A stretch of DNA of 25,050 nt from positions 456,071 to 481,120 of the forward strand of contig BFEA01000009.1 of NCBI GenBank assembly GCA_003427395.1. The letters are read 5' to 3'. A program made the position numbers and the translations under genes. The notes under the pieces are model-generated. The model was not told the origin of the DNA, made no database searches, and saw nothing but the letters and a program-made list of their open reading frames with translations. This stretch comes from Chara braunii (taxonomy: Eukaryota; Streptophyta; Charophyceae; Charales; Characeae). Numbering within the stretch: position 1 is the first letter of the stretch; each line of letters starts with the position of its first letter. This document shows positions 9,505 to 18,194 of this stretch, piece after piece.

Positions 9505-10909
9505 TGGGAAGCCGCGGAGCAAGGGATTTTACGGTTGCCTCTGGAGGTGACCACAAATGCCCTTTTTTTTTGCATTTTTTTCAGAAATTGGCGAAAATTC
9601 GTTCACAAAAGTTCTTGCACAATTTGTGGAAGGCGCCGTGTGACCAGCCAAGTACCAAATCCCAATTTCTCCAGACGACCGCGACATTGTCCCATCTGAA
9701 AAGGTACAAGAGTGTGACGTGAACCATGCCCAATACCTCAAATCGGCCATTCCCAAATCCGCATATTTTAATGTTTGACGGGGGTGGACGTAGAGGGAGG
9801 TGGCGCCGAAGCGCTCAAGCCCCGTGACGTGAGCGACATAGTTCTAGGGTTTCTTCCATGGCCGCGAGACATGCACGCCGTGCGCAAGGGGTAGGAAGCG
9901 CTGGGTGCACCTCGGGAAAGGCACTTGTGTTATGTGTGTCCCACTTGGGGCTTGTCCTTGCATGATGGGGATATTGAGCGTCCTGCCATTTGGAAGGAAA
10001 GGTGGGGTCTGCACCGGCCACTGCGGGTTGCCAAACATCATTCTCTTCGTAGACCACCGAGCTGTCTAACGGGAGTTTGTCACTTCGAGTGCTTATTAGC
10101 ATTCTCATCCGTGCGGTGACGGGCTTCGACTCGATTGATCTGTAGGGCGGGGTGTGAAACGTTCCTCAGGCGGGGCCTAGGGAGCACTACTGCATGGGGG
10201 CAAAGACGGAGCCTGGGAGGCGATCAGTAGCTTCTCGTAGCCTGGTTTGGAAAGAGGTTGTTCCTTATCGGACCAATGGAAGTGAGTGCCTGGACGACTG
10301 GCTCCAATGGCCCTACCGAGATGTGCGGGGTGACTCCCGAGATTAGCGGTGGGTACACGAGCGGCAAGTCGGGATGGGGTATTCTAGGCAAGAAGGTGAG
10401 GGCGACCCCCCACTGGAGTCTGGGTACCGTGCTCGCAACGGTTGAGCTGTGCTTGAGGAATGGTGTAATGCTCTGCCGATAGTAACAGTGGAGAGACCAT
10501 TTTCCGGGGAAAAGGTCGGTGAGGAGATGACCGACCTGTGTGCGACGTTTGCCTGAGTTTGTTTTTGTGCCTCCCTCTGTAAAGTTGCCTGATGAATGTT
10601 GGAGAGGGACCGAGTTTCTAGTCTATTCTCAACCCCTGCCTAAGTCTGCACGAGTGAGAGAACATGAGGAAGAGGTTGGCTAGGAGTCGGAAGAAAGTGG
10701 AACCAAGAAAAGAGGAATGTGCGTGGCTGGTGATCGATTGGGGGTATGGTAGGGCAATGGCGCCTGGGAAATGGATAGGAAAGGTTAGGGAGGCCCGGAT
10801 GAGGGGCCTGAAAACAACTCTCATCTAGAAAAGGAAAGAAAAACCATCTGACCATGAGGGGTCGTGTGGTGCTCTCATGTTGAAACAGGACTGACACTGG
10901 AAAAACGGG
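9505..10909. other. Gene-free stretch before the ORF cluster; possible 5' part of the retroelement
   Basis: No ORF here resembles the downstream paralogs or a known domain. From about 10140 onward the plus strand becomes purine-rich like the coding block that follows, so the 5' leader or LTR of the retroelement may lie here. I found no sequence repeated downstream of 20567 that would identify an LTR, and no convincing tRNA-complementary primer-binding site. Confidence 0.4.
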
Positions 10910-11650
10910 ATGGCGCGATGGTTGTCACCTCCTGTCTACTCTAGTGGCCCGGAAATGCCTATAGACGTAAGGGATGGGGTGTCTGTTGTTCTCCCGGAAG
11001 AAGGGACGTGGACCGACCTGGAGCCAGCTTATGAAACTGTGATGCTGGACGAGAAGGACGCGTTCCTCTGGATAGAGACAACCTGGACTGAGATCAGCCT
11101 GACAAGACTTTCGCCCAGCCTGATGGACCTAGAGTTTCGGGGAACAGTGGAAGCTCGAGGATGGGTCTACGTATCTCAGGAAATGGAAAATGCAATGGTA
11201 GTGGGACTAATATTGGGCACGACACCAGAACAGTTGTTTAAGCAAGCGGAACGGGAGGTGATATGGGCAGCATGTCAACGGACGGAAATGGAGATGGAAA
11301 GGATGAAAGTGCGAGTGGAACTTGGGGATAGGGGAAATATGAGGCGGCCCCTTAGGACAATGAGGTGTGTACTACCCCCGTTTCTGGTGGATACTATTTT
11401 CGGAACCAGGGATAGATTGGAACAGATATGCCGGTCGATGACGCGCCTGAGGCTGTATCAAAGTGCTAGACATGACTTCTTTAGGCTGTCGGTGGAAGCA
11501 AGGCCGTTTGAGGGAAACTGGGCGGAAGAATTAGCTGAGGTGTTAAACCTCCTCAGCACGGACGAAATCTTTGTTCCTAGTTCGGTGCATTGGCAGATAG
11601 TTTACCGAAACGTGGCGGCGGGGGAAACCTTCTTGGAAGGGGTGAAATAG
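10910..11650 (+). CDS. Tandem paralog A of an unrecognised ~250-aa family
   Basis: Reads 246 codons from ATG (context GGGATGGCGCGATGG) to TAG at 11648-11650. It shares with B, C and D an N-terminal block (VVLP near residues 26-29, then FLWIETTW at 52-59), a middle block with W-Y-V-S near residues 85-90, and a C-terminal block with PPFLVD at 156-161, FG shortly after, and PFEGN near 199-203. There is no signal peptide, membrane segment or known catalytic motif. After the TAG the same frame stays open for about 21 more codons, with a strongly acidic stretch (DGEGDSSDEEDGD). B, C and D all extend further at this point, so the TAG probably truncates the ancestral C-terminus, or is read through. 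Function unknown. Confidence 0.7.
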   Translation: MARWLSPPVYSSGPEMPIDVRDGVSVVLPEEGTWTDLEPAYETVMLDEKDAFLWIETTWTEISLTRLSPSLMDLEFRGTVEARGWVYVSQEMENAMVVGLILGTTPEQLFKQAEREVIWAACQRTEMEMERMKVRVELGDRGNMRRPLRTMRCVLPPFLVDTIFGTRDRLEQICRSMTRLRLYQSARHDFFRLSVEARPFEGNWAEELAEVLNLLSTDEIFVPSSVHWQIVYRNVAAGETFLEGVK

Positions 11651-11749
11651 ATGTTCTTAGACGGGGAGGGGGATTCCAGTGATGAGGAGGACGGGGACAA
11701 GATAGAGGACTAGGACTTCTGAGCGGGGGGACTTACCCGGGAAAAACGG

Positions 11750-11777
11750 GTTGTCAACTACGTGCAGGTAGGGAGCG
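11750..11777 (+). promoter_or_regulatory. Leader of ORF B with acceptor-like GTGCAG
   Basis: TTGTCAACTACGTGCAG ends at 11767, 10 nt before the ATG at 11778. It resembles a 3' splice site and matches the position of similar sequences before ORF D and gag. The pyrimidine tract is weak. Confidence 0.35.
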
Positions 11778-12524
11778 ATGGCCCGGGAATTCGAGCCATG
11801 GGATTGCACATGGGAACCGAGACGAACCAGAAGGGGAGTAGAGATGTCAATACCACCGAGCTATGAATGGAAGGGGACCACATGTGAGTGGTGGGGGTAT
11901 GAGATCGTGCCGGAGCTATCGTACCTATGGATAGAGTGTGTCTGGAACCCGTTGAGGGAAGAGGAAGGATGGGAAGAGATTGCGGAAGGAAGGGTGGAAT
12001 CAGTCGGGACGATCGTTCTCTCTGAACAAGGTTGGCACCTGTTCTGCACAACGCTCATGGCAGGACAGGACCCGATGTGGCTTCTAGGGGACGCAGAGGC
12101 AGGGGTTCGACAGGCAGGGGAAAAGTTCGCCAACCAGGGTTGGGATACGGTCAGCAGTAGAGTCGTGATGGGAGGGTGGAAGGAATCTAAACCGCCTGGC
12201 ACCCAAACCAAGACCTGGGTACCCGAGTTCATGGCAGACTGGTTTGGGGGCTTTGATCACGTGACAGAGGTAGTCGACACGATGGAACGAATACACGTGA
12301 ACTGCGCATGGCTGGCAGAGGAATTCTATAGGACGTCCTTGAAATTCGGGCCCTTCCACGGTGATAGAGCCCGGGAGGTTCTTATCATTTTGGAGATTGA
12401 AAGGAATGACCGACAGGAGGTGGCCCCGGAAACTAGGGAAGCCATAATCCGTCGTGAGGTAGCAGCAACGCCTTGCTATGTGGATGATGTGTTCAAACTG
12501 TTAGAGGTACTGTGGTTCGACTAA
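11778..12524 (+). CDS. Tandem paralog B of the same unrecognised family
   Basis: An intact frame of 248 codons starting at ATG in GAGCGATGGCC and ending in TAA. Family blocks: MSIPPSYEW near residue 23, YLWIECVW near 48-55, a GTIVLSEQGW block near 77-86, VPEFMAD near 148-154, GPFHGD at 191-196, IIRRE at 223-227 and YVDD at 234-237. It is tryptophan-rich and acidic-basic mixed, with no membrane segment. YVDD here is not a polymerase motif: it sits at the C-terminus, and D lacks it at the same place. B has no internal stop and is, with D, the best preserved member. It lies 868 bp after the start of A. Function unknown; a role in particle assembly, RNA binding or host interaction would be a guess. 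Confidence 0.78.
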   Translation: MAREFEPWDCTWEPRRTRRGVEMSIPPSYEWKGTTCEWWGYEIVPELSYLWIECVWNPLREEEGWEEIAEGRVESVGTIVLSEQGWHLFCTTLMAGQDPMWLLGDAEAGVRQAGEKFANQGWDTVSSRVVMGGWKESKPPGTQTKTWVPEFMADWFGGFDHVTEVVDTMERIHVNCAWLAEEFYRTSLKFGPFHGDRAREVLIILEIERNDRQEVAPETREAIIRREVAATPCYVDDVFKLLEVLWFD

Positions 12525-12646
12525 GCGCGGGAAAGCCGTGGGGCCAGGCAAATATGAGAAAAGTTGTTAAGATAAGGGAATAGGATGTCTGGTCATTGTA
12601 GGGTTCAGCGCGGATCACGAGTCAGGAGATCAAAGGCAAGTGTGCG

Positions 12647-13420
12647 ATGGCGCGAAGAAGGACGTTCCTTGAGGAACGCCCCTTGGGCATTGAACCGCCT
12701 AGGGAAGTACCGGGTGAGATAGAGGTTAGCTTGCCGGCGGCAAGTGAAGGCTGGCACCAGGTGGCAGATTGGGTCGGGGTCAAGCTTGCGAAAAATATGG
12801 TTTACTTGGTGACGAAAGTTGAGTGGCGTGCGGATGAGAATGGGGAATGGAACCCGGACCCGCGGGGGCATGTGCGTGCTGAAGGACGGTTGTATGTGTC
12901 AGAGGATAGGTGGAGGGAGTTCGGAGTTCGGCTGGCATCAGGAGAAGACCCGGTGAACATGTTTGAAGGGGCATGGCAGTTAGTATAGTGAGCGGGATTT
13001 GAGTTCGCAAATCCGGGGGTTGACGATGTAACAGCGGACCTTAGGGTAGCCATGGTCGGAAGTTTCGAATTGCCTAGTGATAATGTACGAATGAGGCTTC
13101 CGCCCTTCCTGCTGGAAAGGCTGGGCGGTCTGGGACTTCTTAGACGAGCGGTAACCGACCGCGCAAGCCTGACATATGAAGATGCGATGGTACATCGAGA
13201 ATACTATCGGGCCTTCCTAGAAATGGGCTCGTTTAGTGGAGAGCAGAAGTACGAGGTGCTGCGCATCCTGCGTGCTGTGTTTAGCACCAGGTCGAGGGCT
13301 TCGGTCGTGGGAAGTGAGGTCCTGTGGGGTGTCATCCGACGGGAAATAAGTCAAGGGATGGTGTACGTGGATGATCTGTACCGACTGTATGAGCCGATGG
13401 ACGTAGGGACGGACCAATAA
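12647..13420 (+). pseudogene. Tandem paralog C, interrupted by two adjacent stops
   Basis: ATG in the context TGCGATGGCGCG. The frame is open for 113 codons, meets TAG-TGA at 12986-12991, and continues in the same frame to 13420, for about 257 codons in all, the length of B and D. Sequence on both sides of the stops aligns with B: after the stops, AGFEFANPG matches AGEKFANQG. Family blocks follow at the usual positions: PPFLLE 152-157, GSFSGE 194-199, VIRRE, and YVDD at 240-243. So C is one gene broken by nonsense changes, not two genes. The TGA may come from a CGA arginine codon. Without readthrough, only an N-terminal fragment or an internally initiated C-terminal fragment would be made. 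Confidence 0.72.
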
Positions 13421-13504
13421 AAGAGGTCAGGGAAAGAAAAGGAAGGTTCAAGCTAGAAACAGGGGAGTGTTCGGGCGGGAGCTGAAGATTAAATGAAATA
13501 AGTA

Positions 13505-13549
13505 AAACCGCTTGATGTTTAAACTGTGCAGGGGACTACGAGGTCAAAA
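13505..13549 (+). promoter_or_regulatory. Leader of ORF D with acceptor-like TGTGCAG
   Basis: CTTGATGTTTAAACTGTGCAG ends at 13531, 18 nt before ATG 13550. It has a T-rich stretch, a TTTAAAC that could act as a branch-site region, and a terminal CAG. It strengthens the case that D begins at 13550 rather than at an upstream GTG at 13526. Confidence 0.35.
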
Positions 13550-14311
13550 ATGGCGATGAGATGCGCTCGGATGTTGCGACGGTCCACACACCCGCGGCCA
13601 CCCACGGAAAGTGGGGGCGGATGGGAGGTATCGCTCCCATCAAGTTACATGATCCAAGGATTGGACATCGAATGGAGGGCCGTGACCCTGGGAAGAGGTC
13701 AGACGTTCATGATGGTGGAATGTTTGTGGGATGGTATGAGAATTAACAGGGGACCGGGAGACGATCTGTATACCGATCTTAGGGTAACGGGGACCATATA
13801 CCTGCCGGAACTTGGATGGTACATGCTAGGAATGGAATTGGCACTAGGTCATGGGTTGCTACCAATCTTCCAGAGGGCTACTAGGATGTTGAACAGGGTG
13901 GGCCAGGAAGTGCGGGGGAGAAGGAACGTGGGATTAAGAACTCGGGTGGAGGTCGGAGGCTGGCGAAAGTTTAAGGCCCCAATGACCGGGTTGAGGTATC
14001 GAGTACCTCATTTCATGGTGGACTTGGTATTCGGCAGCCTCAAGAGAGCTAGGGACCTGGTGGATTCGACCCTGGTCTGGATCCACCTCTTCCGGCCACA
14101 AACAATGAGCATGTTCTACGATGTGTCGGTCAGACATGGGCCGTTCTGGGGGAATCAGGCCTGGGAACTACTCGAGTTACTCGAGATCTTGATATTCGGA
14201 TTGCCCCACCTGTCGTTTGAAGAATATGAGCCAATAATTATTAGGGAAATAGAGATGGGGGAAAATTACCTTGCTGGATTGGCTGACCTGTTCGAGGAAC
14301 CGGATGAGTAG
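13550..14311 (+). CDS. Tandem paralog D of the same unrecognised family
   Basis: An intact frame of 253 codons from the ATG in AAAATGGCGATG; an in-frame GTG 24 nt upstream would add 8 residues but lacks the family's MA-R start. Blocks: WEVSLPSSY near residues 25-33, FMMVECLW near 53-60, a GTIYLPELGW block, VEVGGWRKF, PHFMVD at 153-158 then VFGS, GPFWGN at 197-202, IIIREIE and NYLAGL near the C-terminus, ending in an acidic tail (FEEPDE). Its GWRKFKAP block matches GWKESKPP of B, so B and D look the closest pair. It has no known domain. It is followed by about 490 bp of spacer and then gag. Confidence 0.78.
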   Translation: MAMRCARMLRRSTHPRPPTESGGGWEVSLPSSYMIQGLDIEWRAVTLGRGQTFMMVECLWDGMRINRGPGDDLYTDLRVTGTIYLPELGWYMLGMELALGHGLLPIFQRATRMLNRVGQEVRGRRNVGLRTRVEVGGWRKFKAPMTGLRYRVPHFMVDLVFGSLKRARDLVDSTLVWIHLFRPQTMSMFYDVSVRHGPFWGNQAWELLELLEILIFGLPHLSFEEYEPIIIREIEMGENYLAGLADLFEEPDE

Positions 14312-14800
14312 GGCAGGCCTGAGGGACCAGCATGAGAAAAGGCGTCAGGGAGAGGTAGGGAAATAAAGGATGGGTAGTAAGATAAGTAGGCAGCCATCAG
14401 CAAAAGAGGGACAGTGGTTGGAGTTCCGACCGACCCAATGATGCAACAGAGAGGAACTAGGAAGACCACCCGCTCCAAAAATTCGGGGGCACCTGGATGC
14501 CAATAAGCCGAAAGGGCCATCCCCGATAGGGAAGCCACTGGGCTCAGGCACCGCCCTAAGAATCAAAGCGCGACAATAATGAAATGCCAAGCGGCGGCGG
14601 CAAGGCCCCGGTAGAAAAAAACCTGAAGGAGGCCCCGGGAGAAAAAAGTTAGAGGAGTCGTACTGATTAATGTAAGACGCAAAAATATGAGAATAGGCGG
14701 ACTTTAGGACCGGGACTAGGGCAGTTATGAACAACCGGCCATGTTTCGCAAAAAAAATTTATTTTTTTTTTCGATGTGCAGGCTAGGTAAAGGAATAGCG
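14312..14800 (+). promoter_or_regulatory. Spacer and leader before gag with strong acceptor-like site
   Basis: No gene is seen in this 490-bp spacer. Its 3' end has a T-rich tract (14758-14771) followed by CGATGTGCAG ending at 14781, 19 nt before the ATG at 14801 (AGCGATGG). This is the best splice-acceptor candidate in the window. Repeated ATGAGAAAAG-like motifs occur here (about 14331) and in the B-C spacer (about 12554). Confidence 0.4.
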
Positions 14801-15625
14801 ATGGAGGAAAAAATCGAGGATCAGCAGAGCAAAGGGAGACAGGGTACGAATGAGGATGGAGAACGAAACGAGGGATCAGCGAGGGATCGAGAGTCAGCCA
14901 AACCAGAGGGAACCCGAGAAGACGGGAAGGACCTCTCAACAGGAGAAAGCTCGGGGAAAGCTAGGGGTAGCAAAAGGGGACCTCAGGAAAATAGGGAGGG
15001 GGGAAACAATACGAGAACAAGCCCTCAGAACTTAGCAGGAACCACCCCTAAAAAGATGAAAGTCGCGGATACCCGTCGTAAACTGGCCGAGATAGAAAAG
15101 CGCACTGCAGAGTTTAAGGCAAAGCTTATCGAGCAGATGATGGTCGAGGATGAGGGGGACCCCCAGGGCGCAGGGTCACGAGAGGGGCGGAGGACCAGTC
15201 AGGACGAGGCCAGGTATGAAGGAAAGGATAATAGTCACAACGGAACGCCTAGCAAGAAGGGGAAGGACAAAGACGACCCCCTGGCGGAAGGAACAGAAAA
15301 CGCAATGACCCCACCCGCCATCGACAGCGGCAATAGCAGACTGCCCGCCATGCCGAAAGTAATAGGGGCGTGTGACGAACTCTGGAGCCTTAGGGAAAGA
15401 CTGCTAGGATGGTTCGACCCAGAAGGAACGCCGAAAACCAGGGATAAGCAGAGGGAAAGCAAGGAAGGGGAAGGGACCAGTGCAGCCGGAAAAGCGGGTG
15501 GCTCCAAAGATGGTCTCAAGAGGGTAGTCGCCACCCTCACCAAGACACTAAACAAGAACCAGGGGTATCTCGCAGATGCAAAGAAGAAACTCACTTTCGA
15601 TGAGGCCAACATTACGGATTTCTAA
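14801..15625 (+). CDS. gag: Gag-like N-terminal ORF, highly charged
   Basis: About 274 codons from ATG 14801; a longer frame opens at 14741 but reads through the pyrimidine tract as a Phe run, so the internal ATG is preferred. The product is very rich in E, K, R, G and S and of low complexity, probably disordered, with a coiled-coil-like segment near 15050-15140 (RRKLAEIEKRTAEFKAKLIE). The frame ends in TAA-TAG at 15623-15628, but homologous-looking gag sequence continues at once in the -1 frame (ILE-ASP-TYR-GLU-ASN...), so the ORF is probably cut by a one-base deletion near 15622. Assigned to gag by its place before the zinc knuckle. Confidence 0.6.
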   Translation: MEEKIEDQQSKGRQGTNEDGERNEGSARDRESAKPEGTREDGKDLSTGESSGKARGSKRGPQENREGGNNTRTSPQNLAGTTPKKMKVADTRRKLAEIEKRTAEFKAKLIEQMMVEDEGDPQGAGSREGRRTSQDEARYEGKDNSHNGTPSKKGKDKDDPLAEGTENAMTPPAIDSGNSRLPAMPKVIGACDELWSLRERLLGWFDPEGTPKTRDKQRESKEGEGTSAAGKAGGSKDGLKRVVATLTKTLNKNQGYLADAKKKLTFDEANITDF

Positions 15626-16496
15626 TAGACTATGAGAACCTAGCAGCTTTACTGAAATGGACGGAAGAGGAAAAGATGGAGCACCTAGGGCAGCACGTGT
15701 TGCTAAGCTTGGGAAGGGACATTATGGTCATCGTCGCTTCAAGTGGATCCTGGAAAGAAACCAGGAACGAGATGATGAGAAAATACCTGAAGGCAGAGAA
15801 AATGGCAACAGAGGCCGAATTAACCGCAGTCCAGAGGAAAAACTATGCGACTTACAACGATTTCCTAAGGGCATTTACGTTAGTGGCGCTGCGAATTCCG
15901 GGGGTAACAGGCGGCATAATGAGTAATACTTCCTCAGGCAGTTCTCTGAGTAGGATAAGGATAAGATTTTGTCAGCATACCAGCAGACAAGTAAGTTCGA
16001 GTACACGAGAGATGTGGACTTTAGCACCGTAACAGACCTTGCAGAGGAGACAGTGGTAACTGAGACCCTGACCCTGCTTAAGGAAGGGGAGGTTATAGAC
16101 TTGACCGGGAAAACGGGGGATAAGTTCAAAAAGGAAATAGAGAGCCTGCATGAAAGGGTGCACGGGGTTGACAACAAGATGGACAGAATGGAAAATGCGC
16201 TATTAGTGATGCAGGCGCAAGTATCCCGAACCGCCCTCCCGCCGCAAGAAGCTGTGGTTCCGGCAGCTGTAGCAAACCGGGGATTTGGCAGAAGGGATGC
16301 CGCCAACGAACAATGCAAGTATTGCACCATGATCGGGCATTTCGTACGGGCCTGTCCGAGACTCAATCACGATATTGAGCGGCAGAGGTCCAACAGGTCC
16401 CTCAAAGGCGAGATCCTCGGACCGTGGGGGGAGCGTGTAAAAATTGAAACTCGCCAGGAGGGATGTGGCGAACCGTCATCCTCCTTAATAACCTAG
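15626..16496 (+). pseudogene. gag: Gag capsid/nucleocapsid region, frameshifted
   Basis: The first part (about 15629-15925) is in one frame and encodes a helical, capsid-like segment (LLKWTEEEKMEHLGQHV, then TYNDFLRAF). The frame changes near 15926, where one missing A would restore it, then reads YFLRQFSE, meets TAG at 15951-15953, and continues to 16496. A CCHC zinc knuckle of the form C-X2-C-X4-H-X4-C lies at 16314-16355 (CKYC, GH, AC). That motif is diagnostic of retroelement nucleocapsid, which binds the RNA genome. A further -1 shift near 16450-16460 connects to the next ORF. Confidence 0.72.
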
Positions 16497-17575
16497 AGAT
16501 AGCGGTCGTAGAAGCAGAGCCGATAGCCGAGATTGTCTGGGACCAGCCAAGGGGACGGGGACCACAGACCAATTTTATCCTAGAAGGCAGTGGATAGGAT
16601 AAGGTAAATATCACCACTCGGCGGGCCGGCGCAGAAAAGAAGCTTATTCAATATACATTAATGAAAGAACTTGCAGGGACTAGCGCAAACCGGCAACAGA
16701 CCGAAGCCGGGGAACAAGAGACAGTCTATAGGAAAGTAAGGGAGGAGGAACCGGTAGACAAAGCCACGGCGGCAAAAAAGAAGTTCAGATATCAGATTCC
16801 GATTCTGACGCTGCCCGAATTAGATGACACACTGAGCAAACTTCTGGGCACCATAGTGTCAGTATCCTTCCAGACCATGCTACAGGCAAGCCCGAGAATG
16901 CTCAAGGGCCTCAGGCAGCTATTGACGCGTAGACATGTAGAAGTAGAGGATGCTCCGGAACCACAGGAACAAGGACCCGAGGAGGCAGAGGCGCCACAAG
17001 GAGTCTCTAACCTCCAAAGCATTCCAGGGGGCCTGGAAGACTTGGAAAAAACCTTTGCCGATATTCGTCTGAGCATGCCGGACCGAGAAGGTGGCGAAGT
17101 AATGAGAGCACCGCCCGACACTAAACTTAGTTTCCACGCACTGCCCATAGGAAAACTTAAAGTCCAGGTCGAAACTCACCACACCGATGCACTAGTGGAT
17201 GGCGGCGCGAAAATTACCCTCATACGACGGGATTTCGTAACAATCACGAGGTGCACAATGAATAAGGAGGTAGCAGGGAGTATCCGGGGAGGGGGGGGGA
17301 AAATTCCCTTTACTGGGTATGTCACCAAATGCGCGATCAAGGCAGGAATTCGGGAATCCATCCGGTCCTTCCAACGGATGACTGTCATGGAAGAAATGAA
17401 CCATGACATAATCCTCGGGAGACCATGGTGCGCCAATGTAGAAATGATTGGCATGCACCTGCATGATGGCACATATATGGTAGACATAGAGGATTCGGTG
17501 ACTGGTCGCCGACGTTTGAAGAAAATGCACGAAAAGGCGCATTCGCACGGATGCAAGGCACGAAGAAAAGGGTAA
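16497..17575 (+). pseudogene. pol: Retropepsin-like aspartic protease region
   Basis: In the frame of the 304-codon ORF that opens at 16661, the frame also extends upstream to about 16450 through one TAG (16595-16597). The protease core has ALVDGGAKITLI (Asp at 17198-17200, residue 180 of the ORF) and, 70 residues on, IILGRPW, the usual C-terminal partner block of gypsy proteases. The family's active site is D-S/T-G; here the middle residue is Gly (DGG), which could impair catalysis. The enzyme would cleave Gag-Pol. The frame ends at TAA 17573-17575, but coding sequence continues in the -1 frame from about 17566. Confidence 0.72.
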
Positions 17576-17580
17576 AATTT

Positions 17581-18194
17581 ATGATTGAGGAAGTGTTTAG
17601 TAAAAGGGAATGGATCAAAATGGGTCTGCCTCTAAAGAAAAGGCGACAGGAGGACGAGGCCCTGGAAGTTATAGTGACAGAAAAAGAGTCGGGAGTCGAA
17701 CTTGGGGCCAGCCTGCCCAAGCCCTAGGAAGGCCGGAACGAAACGTCGGAGGTGGTGCTTGAAATCCCAGATTTGTTACAACTCGTTAAGGTCATCAGGT
17801 ACCACAAAGTGGGGGTGGACCCCGCAGCGCTTGCTAGATTTGAGGATGGGGTTCGAAAGGGCTACTGTCTGAATGGGAAGCTAGTCAGCATTCAGCCCCG
17901 CGTCTTTGAGGTAGCAAGGCCGATCCCGACCGTTCATTTTTTAGGAGAACGATCCTAGAGGGCAGTGTGCGAAAATACAAACCCGTAGGGAAGAAGGCCA
18001 AGCCGGTCTCGATCCTAGTAGAAACATGAAGGAAAGAGGCCATGGAAAAGGAAGAGGAGATCCTACAGGTTATAAGGGAGAGACACTCAATGGAAGGTCA
18101 CCGCATACCAGATGACGTAGCAGATACCATGAAAATAAGAGTGGAAGGGTTCCTAACACCGGAAGAAACTCAGTTGATAAGAAAGGCATGTTAA
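17581..18194 (+). pseudogene. pol: Pol segment between protease and RT, several breaks
   Basis: ATG 17581 begins an open stretch (IEEVFSKREW...) interrupted by TAG at 17725-17727 and open again to 17958. Near 17942 the frame shifts by -1 (one missing A would restore it). It continues through TGA at 18027-18029 and TAA at 18192-18194 directly into the RT frame. The segment is charged and of linker character, as in other gypsy elements. Confidence 0.6.

Noticed and set aside
10258-10482. 74-codon frame as a fifth, upstream paralog
   Set aside because: None of the conserved blocks of ORFs A-D is present in this or neighbouring frames.
10758-10764. TGGCGCC as a tRNA-Lys-type primer-binding site
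   Set aside because: The bases that follow do not continue the tRNA match and no LTR end is recognisable before it; seven bases are too few.
12477-13375. YVDD in ORFs B and C as a sign of reverse transcriptase
   Set aside because: It lies near the C-terminus with none of the other RT motifs, and A and D lack it at the aligned place. The true RT is at 18195-20267.
16792-17720. Several minus-strand frames of 110-126 codons opposite the protease region
   Set aside because: They are shadows of the plus-strand protease ORF, which has recognisable DGGA and ILGRPW motifs.
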